Positions 1-10,080 of a DNA stretch of 64,000 nt are shown here, one piece after another. How positions within the stretch are numbered: position 1 is the stretch's first letter; every line of letters starts with the position of its first letter. The stretch is from Lytechinus variegatus. Its lineage: Eukaryota > Echinodermata > Echinoidea > Temnopleuroida > Toxopneustidae. Location of the stretch: assembly GCF_018143015.1 (NCBI RefSeq), contig NC_054756.1, positions 19,489,361 through 19,553,360 on the forward strand, written 5' to 3'. Below the pieces are notes generated by a model. That model searched no databases. It worked only from the letters and a program-made list of their open reading frames with translations, and was not told the origin of the DNA. The translations under genes were made by a program, and so were the position numbers.

Positions 1-116
1 TGAGGCAGTTCCCCCTCCTCCCCATGAATCCGCACCTGATAGAACCCCATGGTCTCGTATCATTTGACTTTTGGACCTCTCGATGACATTTGATATATCT
101 GATCATAATTTTACAC

Positions 117-292
117 GCACTGCGGACTATCAGACCCGCGGTCTATCGGACCCGCGGTCTAACGGACCCGCGGACTATCGGACCCGCGGTCTATCGGACC
201 CGCGGACTATCGGACCCGAGGTCTAACGGACCCGCGGTCTATCGGACCCGCGGTCTATCGGACCCGCGGACTATCGGACCCGCGGTCTATCG
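117..292. repeat. 16-bp tandem array, about 10-11 copies
   Basis: The unit GACCCGCGGTCTATCG repeats head to tail from 133 to 292 (ten copies), preceded by one degenerate copy at 117-132. Units differ at two points: TCT or ACT after CCGCGG, and ATCG or AACG at the end. All but one unit keep the palindrome CCGCGG. The array is open in one frame across all units only because 16-bp steps cycle the frame; there is no sign that it is coding. Confidence 0.93.
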
Positions 293-1228
293 GGATGTCC
301 CCGTCTTTTTAGGGTTATATATCAATTGGCAGTTGATGTGTTTGCATTTATTGTGAAAGGGATAATGTGCAAAATTTGTTGAAGGGTAAACGGATGGATA
401 TATCAAATGCTGGAAAGTTTAACTCTTATTCAGGTGCATGTAATAGTCTACATTTCATGAGAATGACTCTTGAAAAAAAGTATACATTTCATGAGAATGA
501 ATTTTAAGAAAAGTATGCAATCCATGAGAATGAATTTTGAACAATTTTTTTAAAGCCAGTGTTTAACATTGTGGTCAATTGATTTAAAAGAATCAAAATC
601 TGAGCTGTCACCTGCCTGACCTGTCTAATTATGTTCAGATGGATGAAAAAACATCCAAGAATGCCAAAATATTAAAGTCACACAGTCACTATGAAGATAT
701 CTACGAAAGTTGTATTTATATTCGCCGATGACAATAATTTTTGGACAGTAGACTTAGTCATTGGAGGTGATATTTTAGATTTTCACTTTTTTGAAGCACT
801 GAATGATTACTTTGAAGTACAATTTTTTACAGGTTCAATTTTACATGCTCAGATTTTTTTTAACTTTGAAAATGTTATATTATGCCTTTAACCCAAAATT
901 ATCATGGCATGCTAAAGGCCTGTTTTCAGGGAACACGCAAATGTTTTGCGAACGACGTAAATAGTATACATGTAAAAAATGGCCAGTTCCAACAATTGTA
1001 TTTTATGCGGGCAAGAAAATGTGCAGAATTTTGAACCATTAAAAACTTTGCCTTCAGGAACCATTACAGAACATCATTGTGTAATGTTCCTTATAATATG
1101 CATATGTTAATTTTCAATATCTATATCTTTGACATGTTAGGTGCTTCATGCCTATTAATAGTGGCCCTATGTGTTTCTTAGATCCTACATATGGAGTCTG
1201 GATGAACCCCCAAATGGAGTCATGACGA
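293..1228. other. Gene-free AT-rich stretch
   Basis: No domain, splice-site pair or RNA gene can be recognised. A 66-codon open stretch at 691-891 has AT-rich composition typical of chance frames. Around 480-540 the phrase CATGAGAATGA recurs about three times as a short degenerate repeat. Confidence 0.6.
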
Positions 1229-1392
1229 CTCTCCAGGGGAGTTGAGGTGGGAGTCCAGCAAACGGTTGACTCTATGTCAAAATTAACTCTATGTTGGGAG
1301 TCACCTGACTCCCAACATAGAGTTAATTTTGACATAGAGTCAACCGTTCGCTGGACTCCCATTTGGGAGTCACCTCAACTCCCCTGGGGAGT
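1229..1392. repeat. Near-perfect inverted repeat (hairpin) rich in GGAGTC
   Basis: The arms 1249-1303 and 1306-1360 are reverse complements with a single mismatch and a 2-bp centre at 1304-1305. The match continues outward over CTCAACTCCCCTGG after a 12-bp insertion in the right arm. GGAGTC/GACTCC occurs many times in both arms and the flanks (from about 1193). It could be the core of a small foldback element; no coding role is evident. Confidence 0.9.
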
Positions 1393-1398
1393 CATATA

Positions 1399-1879
1399 TG
1401 TTGTGTGAATCGGTCAGGCGTTTCATATCCGTTTAATGGCGCTGTCCTTAAAATGTCTCTATAAGGTCAATATACCTGGTCACTGAGCGACTCAAAATTT
1501 TGGCTGGTGCCCCCCCCCCCATGCCGTGACCCACGGTACGCCACTGGTATCATGATAATGGCTAACTGCAAATCGCCCTTAACAGGTCCCTTTTCGACAA
1601 GGCCAGAACGCATTATACAAATTTCTGCTCGCGCTTCGCGCTTGCAGTAATTATCTAGTTACATACGCATCTTCTTCAGGTTTAAAAACATTGCCCAGAA
1701 TGTTCAACTAACTATTCAGGACAAAATACACGAAATTTCAAAATTGTTTAACTCGCACTTCGCCATGTTCGCGCTCACACTATATTTATAGGGCTTATGA
1801 AATTATTACAAATTTAGCGTTATGTTGTTATAAGAATAAAGCTAAGAAATTACTGTTAGGACATGGGCATCTTGCCCCC
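1399..1879 (+). repeat. Dispersed repeat copy A, 5' part
   Basis: This block starts with TGTGTGAATCGGTCAGGCG and runs to CATCTTGCCCCC. It matches 9290-9777 base for base apart from scattered differences, in the same orientation. It contains the phrase TCGCGCTTCGCGCTTG and an internal poly-C run. The copy is interrupted at 1879/1880 by the foldback element and resumes at 9190. A partial relative lies at 52923-53160. Confidence 0.92.
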
Positions 1880-2078
1880 TGTTACACCCACAAATGTAAT
1901 AATCGCCCACAAATGTAATAACGCCCACAAATGTAATAACACTTTACCCACAAATGTAATAACGCCCACAAATGTAATAACACTTTACCCACAAATGTAA
2001 TAATGCACTTTACCCACAAATGTAATAATTTTTGATCGCCCACAAATGTAATAATGACTTTACCCACAAATGTAATAA
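1880..2078. repeat. Outer 15-mer array, left arm (9 copies)
   Basis: Nine copies of CCCACAAATGTAATA are separated by short variable linkers (CG, CACTTTA, TGCACTTTA, TTTTTGATCG, TGACTTTA). The order of linkers from the outside inwards matches the right arm, which has one additional unit. Confidence 0.93.
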
Positions 2079-2149
2079 ATTTGAAGGGATTTTTGGCAAA
2101 TCCGTTCTAAGCTAAAATCGTATAGTAATGCGTTCATTTAGCACAAACG

Positions 2150-3960
2150 TGCAAAGTCTCATTTCCTGACCCGGTTAATTAACAAATTATAATAAAAGTC
2201 CAAAGTCTTTATTCCAAACCCGTTTTTTTTTCAAAAATTATAATATAAATCCAAAGTCTTTATTCCAGACCCGGTTGTTTCAAAAATAATCATATGAGCC
2301 CAAAGTCTTTATTCCACACCCGGTTGTTTCAAAAATTATAATATAAATCCAAAGACTTTATTCCAGACCCGGTTGTTTCGAAAATAATAATATAAGTCCA
2401 AAGTCTTTATTCCAGACCCGGTTGTTTAAAAAATAATCATATGATCCAAAAGTCTTTTCTCCAGACCCGGTTGTTTCAAAAATGATAATATGAGCCCAAA
2501 GTCTTTATTCCAGACCCGGTTGTTTAAAAAATAATCATATGAGCGCAAAGTCTTTATTCCAGACCCGATTGTTTCAAAAATAATAATATGAGCCCAAAGT
2601 CTTTATTCCAGACCCGGTTGCTCAGAAAATAATAATATAAGTCCAAAGTCTTTATTCCAGACCCGGTTGTTTAAAAAATAATCATGTGAGCCAAAAGTCT
2701 TTATTCCAGACCCGATTGTTTAAAAAATAATCATATGATCCAAAAGTCTTTATTCTAGACCCGATTGTTTCAAAAATGATAATATAAGTCCAAAGTCTTT
2801 TCTCCAGACCCGGTTGTTTCAAAAATTATAATATAAATCAAAAGTCTTTATTCCAGACCCGGTTGTTTAAAAAATTATAATATAAGTCCAAAGTCTTTAT
2901 TCCAGACCCGATTGTTTCAAAAATGATTATATAAGTCCAAAGTCTTTATTCCAGACCCAGTTGTTTCAAAAATAATAATATGAGCCCAAAGTCTTTATTC
3001 CAGACCCGGTTGCTTAGAAAAAAATAATATAAGTCCAAAGTCTTTATTCCAGACCCGGTTGTTTAAAAAATAATCATATGATCCAAAAGTCTTTATTCTA
3101 GACCCGATTGTTTCAAAAATGATAATATAAGTCCAAAGTCTTTATTCCAGACCCGGTTGTTTAAAAAATAATAATATAAGTCCAAAGTCTTTATTCCAGA
3201 CCCGGTTGTTTAAAGAAATAATTATGTGAGCCAAAAGTCTTTATTCCAGACCCGATTGTTTCAAAAATGATTATATAAGTCCAAAGTCTTTATTCCAGAC
3301 CCAGTTGTTTAAAAAAAATAATATGAGCCCAAAGTCTTTATTCCAGACCCGGTTGTTTCAAAAATTATAATATAAGTACAAAGTCTTTATTCCAGACCCG
3401 GTTGTTTAAAAAATAATCATATGAGCCTAAAGTCTTTATTTCAGACCTGATTGTTTCAAAAATAATAATATGAGCCCAAAGTCTTTATTCCAGACCCGGT
3501 TGTTTCAAAAATAATAATATGAGCCCAAAGTCTTTATTCCAGACTCTGTTGTTTCAAAAATCATGATATGAATCCAAAATCTTTTTTCCAGACCCGGGTG
3601 TTTAAAAAAAAATCATGATATAAATCCAAAGTCTTTTTTCCAGACCCGGTTATTTCAAAAATTATAATTTTAGTCCCAAATGAGATACATTAATGATATT
3701 CTAGTGGAATAAAAATGAGAATCGAGCTTAGTCTTTTCTCCAGACGCTAATGGTAAATTGAAAATCAAGCATAGTCTTTGCTCCAGACCCGGTAACTAAA
3801 AGCTGAAACTTTATAGTAATGTGTTTATATGGCACAAAAATGCGAAATCTTTTTTCCAGACCCGGTTAATTAAAAAATTGTAATATAAGTCCAAAGTCTT
3901 TTTTCCAGACCCATTTATTTAAAAAATTATAATAATTATAAAAAAAAACAAAGACCCACG
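2150..3960. repeat. 49-bp tandem satellite, left arm (~30 copies)
   Basis: The core phrase TTCCAGACCCGGTTGTTT recurs every 48-50 bp from about 2207 to about 3640, joined by AT-rich linkers of two alternating types (ending ATATAAGTCCAAAG or ATATGAGCCCAAAG). Beyond 3660 the phrase continues at longer, irregular spacing (3730, 3780, 3850, 3905). Every base of the array is repeat, with no unique spacers. Confidence 0.95.
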
Positions 3961-4072
3961 ATCCTATTTATGTTGAATTACATGGAAATGTAGCGTAGTC
4001 TTTCTGTCAGACACAGTTATAAAAGTGATTAAAAACACAACAACAACAAAATAAAGACCCTGCAACCATTAA

Positions 4073-4676
4073 AGGTCAAGTCCTCTTCAGAAAAATGTTG
4101 ATTTGAATCAATAGAGAAATATCAGACAAGCACAATGCTGAAAATTTCATCAAAATCGGATGTAAAATAAGAAAGTTATGACATTTCAAAGTTTTGTTTA
4201 TTTTTAACAAAATAGTTATATGAACGAGCCAGCTACATCCAAATGAGAGAGTCGATGATGTCACTCACTCACTCTTTCTTTTGGTTTTCATTGTTTGAAT
4301 TATACATTATTTTCAATTTTTACGAATTTGACGATTAGGACCTCCTTGCCTAAAGCACAAAATGTTAAAATAATAAATTTCCACGTGTTGCAGGGAGAAA
4401 TGAAACTTCATTTCACATGACAATGACGAAAAAATAAAAATATTTCATATTTCATTTAAGAAAATACAAAAGAAATAGTGAGTGAGTGATGTCATCAGTT
4501 CCTCATTTGCATACCGACCGAGATGTGCATATAACTGTTTTGTGAAATGAAGCGAAACATTAAAATGCCATAATTTTCTTATTTTACATCCGATTTTGAC
4601 GACATTTTCAGTGTTATGCTTGTTGAACTTTTCTCTTTTTATTCATAACAAGTTTTTGTTGGGGTGGACTTGTCCT
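4073..4676. mobile_element. TTAA-flanked MITE, family 1, inside the foldback element
   Basis: The element lies between TTAA at 4069-4072 and TTAA at 4677-4680. Its ends are inverted copies (AGGTCAAGTCC on the left, GGACTTGTCCT on the right), and the inversion extends inward over the phrase AAAATCGGATGTAAAATAAG. It is about 604 bp and non-coding. A close relative lies at 31730-32332. TTAA targets and AGG/CCT ends suggest a piggyBac-type origin; this is inferred from the target only. Confidence 0.85.
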
Positions 4677-4682
4677 TTAAAA

Positions 4683-4882
4683 AAATAATTTCTTGTATAT
4701 CCTTCTTTTTTTCTTTGAAAAAACCTAAATAACAAAACATTAAAATACATATAAAAAAAAATGAGAAATAAGATATCAGTAAACAATAGGGGGATTACTT
4801 CCCGAAAACGATAAAGTTGTTGATTGACGATCTATGATATATTATATAAAAGAAAAACATTGTAACAAGAGGGGATAACCAT
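4683..4882 (+). repeat. ~200-bp direct repeat, copy 1 (inside foldback)
   Basis: The stretch from ATTTCTTGTATATCC through GAGGGGATAA matches 5436-5625 in the same orientation with scattered differences. Shared phrases include AAGATATCAG, GGGGATTACTT and GACGATCTA. The two copies bracket the 4994-5400 repeat, so the middle of the foldback element underwent its own duplication. Confidence 0.85.
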
Positions 4883-4993
4883 TCCATTCCATGTTTTTAT
4901 TTGGCAATAAGTCATGATTGACTATTTTTGCGACCCACTATAAGAGAAGTAGGGTAACAATTTTATTTAGTATTATTTTTATTACTTCTTTTT

Positions 4994-5400
4994 GTCTCAC
5001 CTGCATAGCAGAGTGAGACTATAGCGCTGCTTTTCCGACGGCGACGGCGGCGTCAACATCAAATCTTAACCTAAGGTTAAGTTTTTGAAATGACATCATA
5101 ACTTGGAAAGTATATAGACCTAGTTCATGAAACTTGACTAAAAGGTTAATCAAGTATTACTTAATATCCTATCAGAGTTTCACGTCACATGATCAAGGTC
5201 AAAGGTCATGTGAGGTCAATGAATTTTGGCCACATTGGGGGTATGTGTTGAATTACCATCCTATCTCTGTAAGTGTATTGGTCTACTTCATAAAACGTGG
5301 AAATAAGAGTAACCAAGTATCACTTAACACCTTGTGCGAGTTATAGTAATTTTTAAAGTCAGCACTGCTGCTATGTTGAATCGCGTGATGCAGGTGAGAC
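4994..5400. mobile_element. MITE-like repeat with GTCTCACCTGCAT termini
   Basis: The left end GTCTCACCTGCAT and right end ATGCAGGTGAGAC are perfect 13-bp inverted repeats. The interior starts with a GCCG-rich phrase (CTTTTCCGACGGCGACGG) followed by TCAAGGTCAAAGGTCATG. A diverged copy of its left third lies at 60410-60600. The family is not named here; no coding capacity is seen. Confidence 0.75.
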
Positions 5401-5435
5401 GGTCAGAGGCATTCCACTTGTTTATTATTATTATT

Positions 5436-5630
5436 TCTTGTATATTCATTCCTTTTTTATGAAAAAACACACAAAACCTTTAAATACATATAAAACAAAA
5501 AACTGAGGAATAAGATATCAGCACACAATATGGGGATTACTTTCCGTAAACGATAAGGTTGTTGATCGACGATCTACATGTATGAGATATTATATAAAAG
5601 AAAATCATTCTAGCAAGAGGGGATAAAGTT
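5436..5630 (+). repeat. ~200-bp direct repeat, copy 2 (inside foldback)
   Basis: Partner of 4683-4882, running from ATTTCTTGTATATTC to AGAGGGGATAAAG. Confidence 0.85.
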
Positions 5631-6039
5631 TTAACAAGTTCTTCGGTACTTTAAATTTTTAGTGTACCAAGCACCATTTGTAATATATTCAGCATTTTTT
5701 TTATTAGTTACAATTCCAATAATCTCAGTGGCCTAAGATATATTTTCTGGGGTTATATTGACCCGTTAAGTAAAGAGAGAGAGAGAGGGGGGATCTATGT
5801 GATCAAGAAGTGATAAGATAGGGAAAAAATGATTTGAAATGACTGAAAGAGAGACAGGCAAAGAAAGAAGAGCCCCCTCCCACACCCGTACCAGAGTTAC
5901 GGAGTTAGGCTGTCACGTCGGTGGATTCAGGTCCATCAACATCTTGAGGTTTAATCTTTCCAGGGGGCAAACGTGTGTGGGTGTGTGTGTGTTTGAGTTT
6001 TGTCAGACGTGTCTCAGTCAGATATGATTATTTACGTCT

Positions 6040-6162
6040 GGGACCGACCTTTAACGTCACCATCCGAAAGACGTGACCAGGGCTCGAACCTCGAACCTCC
6101 GCATCAATTTGTAACTTCCCCCACATAGCTTTGATTACAGGTGCACGCCACAACGCCCAGTC
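6040..6162 (-). repeat. Pol III-type SINE fragment with 7SL/Alu-like head
   Basis: Read on the minus strand it begins CTGGGCGTTGTGGCGTGCAC and continues CTGTAATC, then shows GAGGTTCGAGGTTCGAGCCC, a good B box. The first part resembles the 5' domain of 7SL RNA and Alu (GGGCG.GGTGGC...CCTGTAATC), while the B box is tRNA-like. The match is short and made by eye, so the origin remains open. Confidence 0.5.
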
Positions 6163-6499
6163 TTTAAATATGGTGTAGTCTTTGCTCTAGACCCATGCAG
6201 TTATTTCAAAATAGGAAATTATTAGAAACGATAAAAACAGACAAACAATATTAACAAAGACGCCACAATATCATTGATGTAGAATAACGTTGTTGTTGTT
6301 ATTTTGGGTTTTTAAGGCGCGTACCATTCACATCTGAATATTTACACCTTTTATTAATTTGACGTTTTGTGTTATTCAATTCAATTCAGTTTTATTTATT
6401 TCACTTCCATCAAAGAAAAAGAAGTTGTATACCAACTTACGGTATGCCTTATCAAAGGGTTTTATAGTTTGGGAGATGCTTGTGTCTAAGTTTTTAGAT

Positions 6500-7560
6500 T
6501 AATCTTTTGCTTAATTTGTATTTTAAGAGAACTGGATGTGGGGTAAAGACAACTCTCTAAACCCAAGCATTTTAACTGGGTTTAATTTTAAAGATTGGTC
6601 TTAGCTTTGATTTTTTGTCAATATTTGTTTATCTTATAAATAGCTGGGTCTAGACGAAGGTCTAAGCATAGTAATAATGTTATTCAACAGGAATAAGAAT
6701 ACGACAAATTCTTGTGTTTTTTAAGATTGTTTGAATTAATTTGTAAATGACTGGGTCTGGAATAGAGACAACGCTCTAAACATGTGCTTTTGTACTTGGT
6801 CTTAATTTGGAGGATTGTTGGTTCTTAGATTCGTTGTTGGGGGTTGGGTTTTATTGTTTTTTTATTCTTGAAATAATTGTGTCTGGAGGAAAGTCTACAA
6901 TCGATCTCCATGTTATTCCACAGTAGTTAGATTATTGGGTATTTCCTTTAGACAATTTTATTTTAAAATAATAACCAAGTCTGGAAAATTGACGTTTTCT
7001 TTGCAAATGCATAATTACAATGTTTTGTAGGGGTCTTAGTATTATTATACAAAAGAATCTGGGTGTGGGGTACAGACATACTTTTTACTGGGTATAAATT
7101 TTAAAAATTGGTTTTAGATTTGATTTTCTTTTTTAATTCATTTCTTAGATAACCTAGTCTGGAGGAAAGAGTACGTTTTACAACTCATGTTATTCCAAGA
7201 GAATATGATAGGGTCTTATGTTAGAAGATTTTTTTTCGTAATTTTTGTAATGATTAGGTCTGGAATAAAGACAACATTCTAAACCTCTTTTTAAAAACAT
7301 GTTCTTAGGTTCAAGGATTGCTTGGTATTAGATTTGGAGTTATTTATATTTTTACTCTTAGCCTTATTTTGAAAAACAAATGACTTGGTCTGGCTGAAAG
7401 ACTACGCTATATGTCCATGTTCCAGCATTAATAAGATTATGGGGTCTCTATTGGTTTTCGTTGTTGTTGTATTGTTATTTACAATTTTTGAATAACAAGG
7501 TTTGGAGAAAAGGCTAAGCTCGATTTTCTTTTTTTCCACTGGAATATCATTATGGTATCT
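6500..7560. repeat. Inner, longer-period part of the right foldback arm
   Basis: The phrase CTGGGTCTGGA or variants recurs near 6530, 6643, 6750, 6885, 6978, 7065, 7150, 7256, 7387 and 7500, spaced about 100-120 bp, each followed by AAAGAC or AAGTCTAC. It is the decayed inner continuation of the satellite arm. A few copies with similar spacing occur on the left at 3680-4060. Confidence 0.75.
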
Positions 7561-8900
7561 TAGTTTGGACTTATATTTATAATTTTTGAAATAACTGGGT
7601 CTGGAAAAAGACTTTGGACTTACATTATAATTTTTGAAACTACTGTGTCTGGAAAAAGACTGGACTTTTGTGCTATTTGAAGGCACTACTATAGGGTTTT
7701 AGTTTTTAGTTTTAAATAACCGGGGTCTGGAGAAAAGACTATGCTTTATTCTCAATTTACTCATAGCGCGTATATTCACAATACGTTCAGTATAATTTAA
7801 AACAACAACGAAGACTTTGATTCCACCAGTTTTAATTAACTGGGTCTGGAGAGAAGACTAGGCTCGATTCTCATTTTTATTCCACCGGAAAATCATTATC
7901 GTATCTTAGTTTGGACTTATATCATAATATTTGAAACAAGCGGGTCTGGAATAAAGACTTTAGGCTCATATGATTATTTTTTAAACAACCGGGTCTGGAA
8001 AAAGACTTTGGATTTATATTGTAATTTTTGAAACAACTGGGTCTGGTGAAAAGACATTTTACTTATATTATAATTTTTGAAACAATCGGGTCTGGAATAA
8101 AGACTTTAGGCTCATATGATTATTTTTTAAACAACCGGGTCTGGAATAAAGACTTTGTACTTATATTATAATTTTTGAAACAACAGGGTCTGGAATAAAG
8201 ACTTTGGGCTCATATGATTATTTTTTAAACAACCGGGCCTGGAATAAAGACTTTGTACTTATATTATAATTTTTGAAATAACCGGGTCTGGAATAAAGAC
8301 TTTGGGCTCATATTATTATTTTTGAAACAACCGGGTCTGGAATAAAGACTTTGGATTTATATTATAATTTTTGAAACATGAAACAACCGGGTCTGGAAAA
8401 AGACTTTGGATTTATGTTATAGTTTTTTAAACAACCGGGTCTGGAGAAAAGACTTTGGACTTATATTATCATTTTTGAAACAATCGGGTCTGGAATAAAC
8501 ACTTTGGACTTATATTATTATTTTTTAAACAACCGGGTCTGAAATAAAGACTATGGATTTATATTGTAATTTTTGAAACAACAGGGTCTGGAAAAAGACT
8601 TTGGATTTATATTATAATTTTTGAAACAACCGGGTCTGGAGAAAAGACTTTGGACTTATATTATCATTTTTGAAAACAATCGGGTCTGGAATAAAGACTT
8701 TAGGCTCATATGATTATTTTTAAACAATCGGGTCTGGAATAAAGACTTTGTACTTATATTATAATTTTTGAAACAACCGGGTCTGGAATAAAGACTTTGG
8801 AGTTATATTATAATTTTTGAAACAAACGGGTCTGGAATAAAGACTTTGGATTTATATCATAATTTGTTGATTAACCGGGTCAGGAAAAGAGACTTTGGAC
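7560..8900. repeat. 49-bp tandem satellite, right arm (~27 copies)
   Basis: These are the reverse complement of the left-arm units: AAACAACCGGGTCTGGAATA recurs every 48-50 bp. The same two linker types alternate (TTTGGACTTATATTATAATT and TTTGGGCTCATATTATTATT). Single-base variation differs from the left arm, so the arms are not recent identical copies. Confidence 0.95.
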
Positions 8901-8968
8901 TTTTGTGCTATATGAACGCATTACTATACGATTTTAGTTCAGAACGGATTTGCCAAAAATCCCGTCAA

Positions 8969-9189
8969 ATTTATTACATTTGTGGGTAAAGTCATTATTA
9001 CATTTGTGGGCGATCAAAAATTATTACATTTGTGGGTAAAGTGCATTATTACATTTGTGGGTGAAATTATTACATTTGTGGGTAAAGTGTTATTACATTT
9101 GTGGGCGTTATTACATTTATGGGTAAAGTGTTATTACATTTGTGGGCGTTATTACATTTGTGGGCGTTATTACATTTGTGGGTGCAACA
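8969..9189. repeat. Outer 15-mer array, right arm (10 copies)
   Basis: Ten copies of TATTACATTTGTGGG (one with TTTATGGG) mirror the left array in linker order. One extra unit with linker TGAAAT is present. The apparent open frames here are repeat artefacts. Confidence 0.93.
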
Positions 9190-9289
9190 CCCCCCCCCCC
9201 CCACCAAAAAAAAAAAAAGAAATCCCGAACACAAAAAATGAGAAGAAGGAAAATGAAAAGTGTGAAATGTAATATAATTTTTCATTTTT
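9190..9289 (+). repeat. Dispersed repeat copy A, 3' part
   Basis: After the foldback element, copy A resumes in a poly-C run followed by poly-A and AATCCCGAACACAAAAAATG, then TTTTTCATTTTTT. This equals 9770-9858 in copy B, so copy A is one repeat split by the insertion. Confidence 0.88.
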
Positions 9290-9858
9290 TTTGTTGTGTG
9301 AATCGGTCAGGCGTTTCATATCCGTTTAATGGCACTGTCCTTAAAATGTCTCTATAAGGTCAATATACCTGGTCACTGAGCGACTCAAAATTTTGGCTGG
9401 TGCCTCCCCCCCCCCCCCCCCAATGCCGTGACCCACGGTACGCCACTGGTATCATGTTAATGGCTAACTGCAAATCGTCCTTACAGGTCCCTTTTTCGAC
9501 AAGGCCAGAACGCATTATACAAATTTCGGCTCGCGCTTCGCGCTTGCAGTAATTATCTAGTTACATACGCATCTTCTTCAGGTTTACAAACATTGCCCAG
9601 AATGTTCAACTAACTGTTCAGGAAAAAATACACGAAATTTCAAAATTGTTTAGCTCGCACTTTGCGCTCACACTATATTTATAGGGCTTATTAAATTATT
9701 ACAAATTTAGCGGTATGTTGTTATAAGAATAAAGCTATGAAATTACTGTTAGGACATGGGCATCTTGCCCCCCCCCAAAAAAAAAAAAAAAATCCCAAAC
9801 ACAAAAAATGAGTAAAGGAAAGAGAAAAGAGTGAAATGTAATATATTTTTTCATTTTT
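9290..9858 (+). repeat. Dispersed repeat copy B (uninterrupted)
   Basis: This copy follows copy A directly in the same orientation and carries poly-C then poly-A at 9770-9791 without any insertion. It is thus the natural empty-site comparison for the foldback element. Confidence 0.9.
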
Positions 9859-9963
9859 CGCGCCAGGCCTAATTCTCGAAGCGAATTAGGAAATTCCTCG
9901 CTTCGCTCGGGGAGCAGCCGCCAGGGCCTCGACAAGAGGCTACTACATAAGGAGAATACTCAC

Positions 9964-10080
9964 CAGGTTGACAATATATATAATAATCTTCACAGCAATC
10001 ATTGAGTTCCTGACACATGTAATCACAGAAACATCCTCCTGTTGCCTGTGTTTCACAGTACCCTTGACAGGTACTGATCC
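9964..10080 (-). CDS. Somatomedin B domain exon
   Basis: The 117-bp exon is bounded by an acceptor ending CCCCTCTAG and a GTGAGT donor. It encodes eight cysteines in the spacing C-x3-C-x7-C-x-C-x3-C-x5-CC-x6-C, including CFCDYMC and CCEDY, the hallmark of somatomedin B domains. It begins and ends in phase 1. Somatomedin B modules, for example in vitronectin and ENPP proteins, bind protein partners; the partner here is unknown. Confidence 0.9.

Larger units (their letters stand above)
1880..9189. mobile_element. Giant foldback (TU-like) element with satellite-filled inverted arms
   Basis: The 7,310-bp element begins TGTTACACCCACAAATG and ends with the inverse of TGTTGCACCCACAAATG. Each arm holds, from outside in: a 15-mer array of about 200 bp, an ~80-bp unique spacer (matching in both arms, including TTTTGGCAAATCCGTTCT), about 30 tandem copies of a 49-bp unit, then degenerate longer-period copies. 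The left arm reaches about 4068, the right arm about 6170. The middle holds other repeats and no transposase or other coding sequence, so it looks non-autonomous. Boundaries are supported by the uninterrupted paralog at 9290-9858. The insertion lies in a poly-C run, so the target duplication cannot be read. Modular inverted repeats with a tandem outer domain are known from foldback and sea urchin TU elements; membership of that group is inferred. Confidence 0.85.

Noticed and set aside
2150-3960. CRISPR-like regular array
   Set aside because: The spacing is regular, but every base is part of the repeat and there are no unique spacers. It is a tandem satellite in an animal genome.
4994-5400. 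Riboswitch or structured RNA suggested by GC-rich stem phrases
   Set aside because: The 13-bp inverted ends and a second copy at 60410 show that it is a dispersed repeat.
1880-9189. Polinton or other capsid-bearing element
   Set aside because: Although the terminal repeats are long, no polymerase, integrase or capsid-like coding sequence is visible and the termini differ from Polinton ends.
8982-9357. Overlapping open reading frames on both strands
   Set aside because: They translate the 15-mer array and its flanks; the repeated peptides are artefacts of the tandem DNA.
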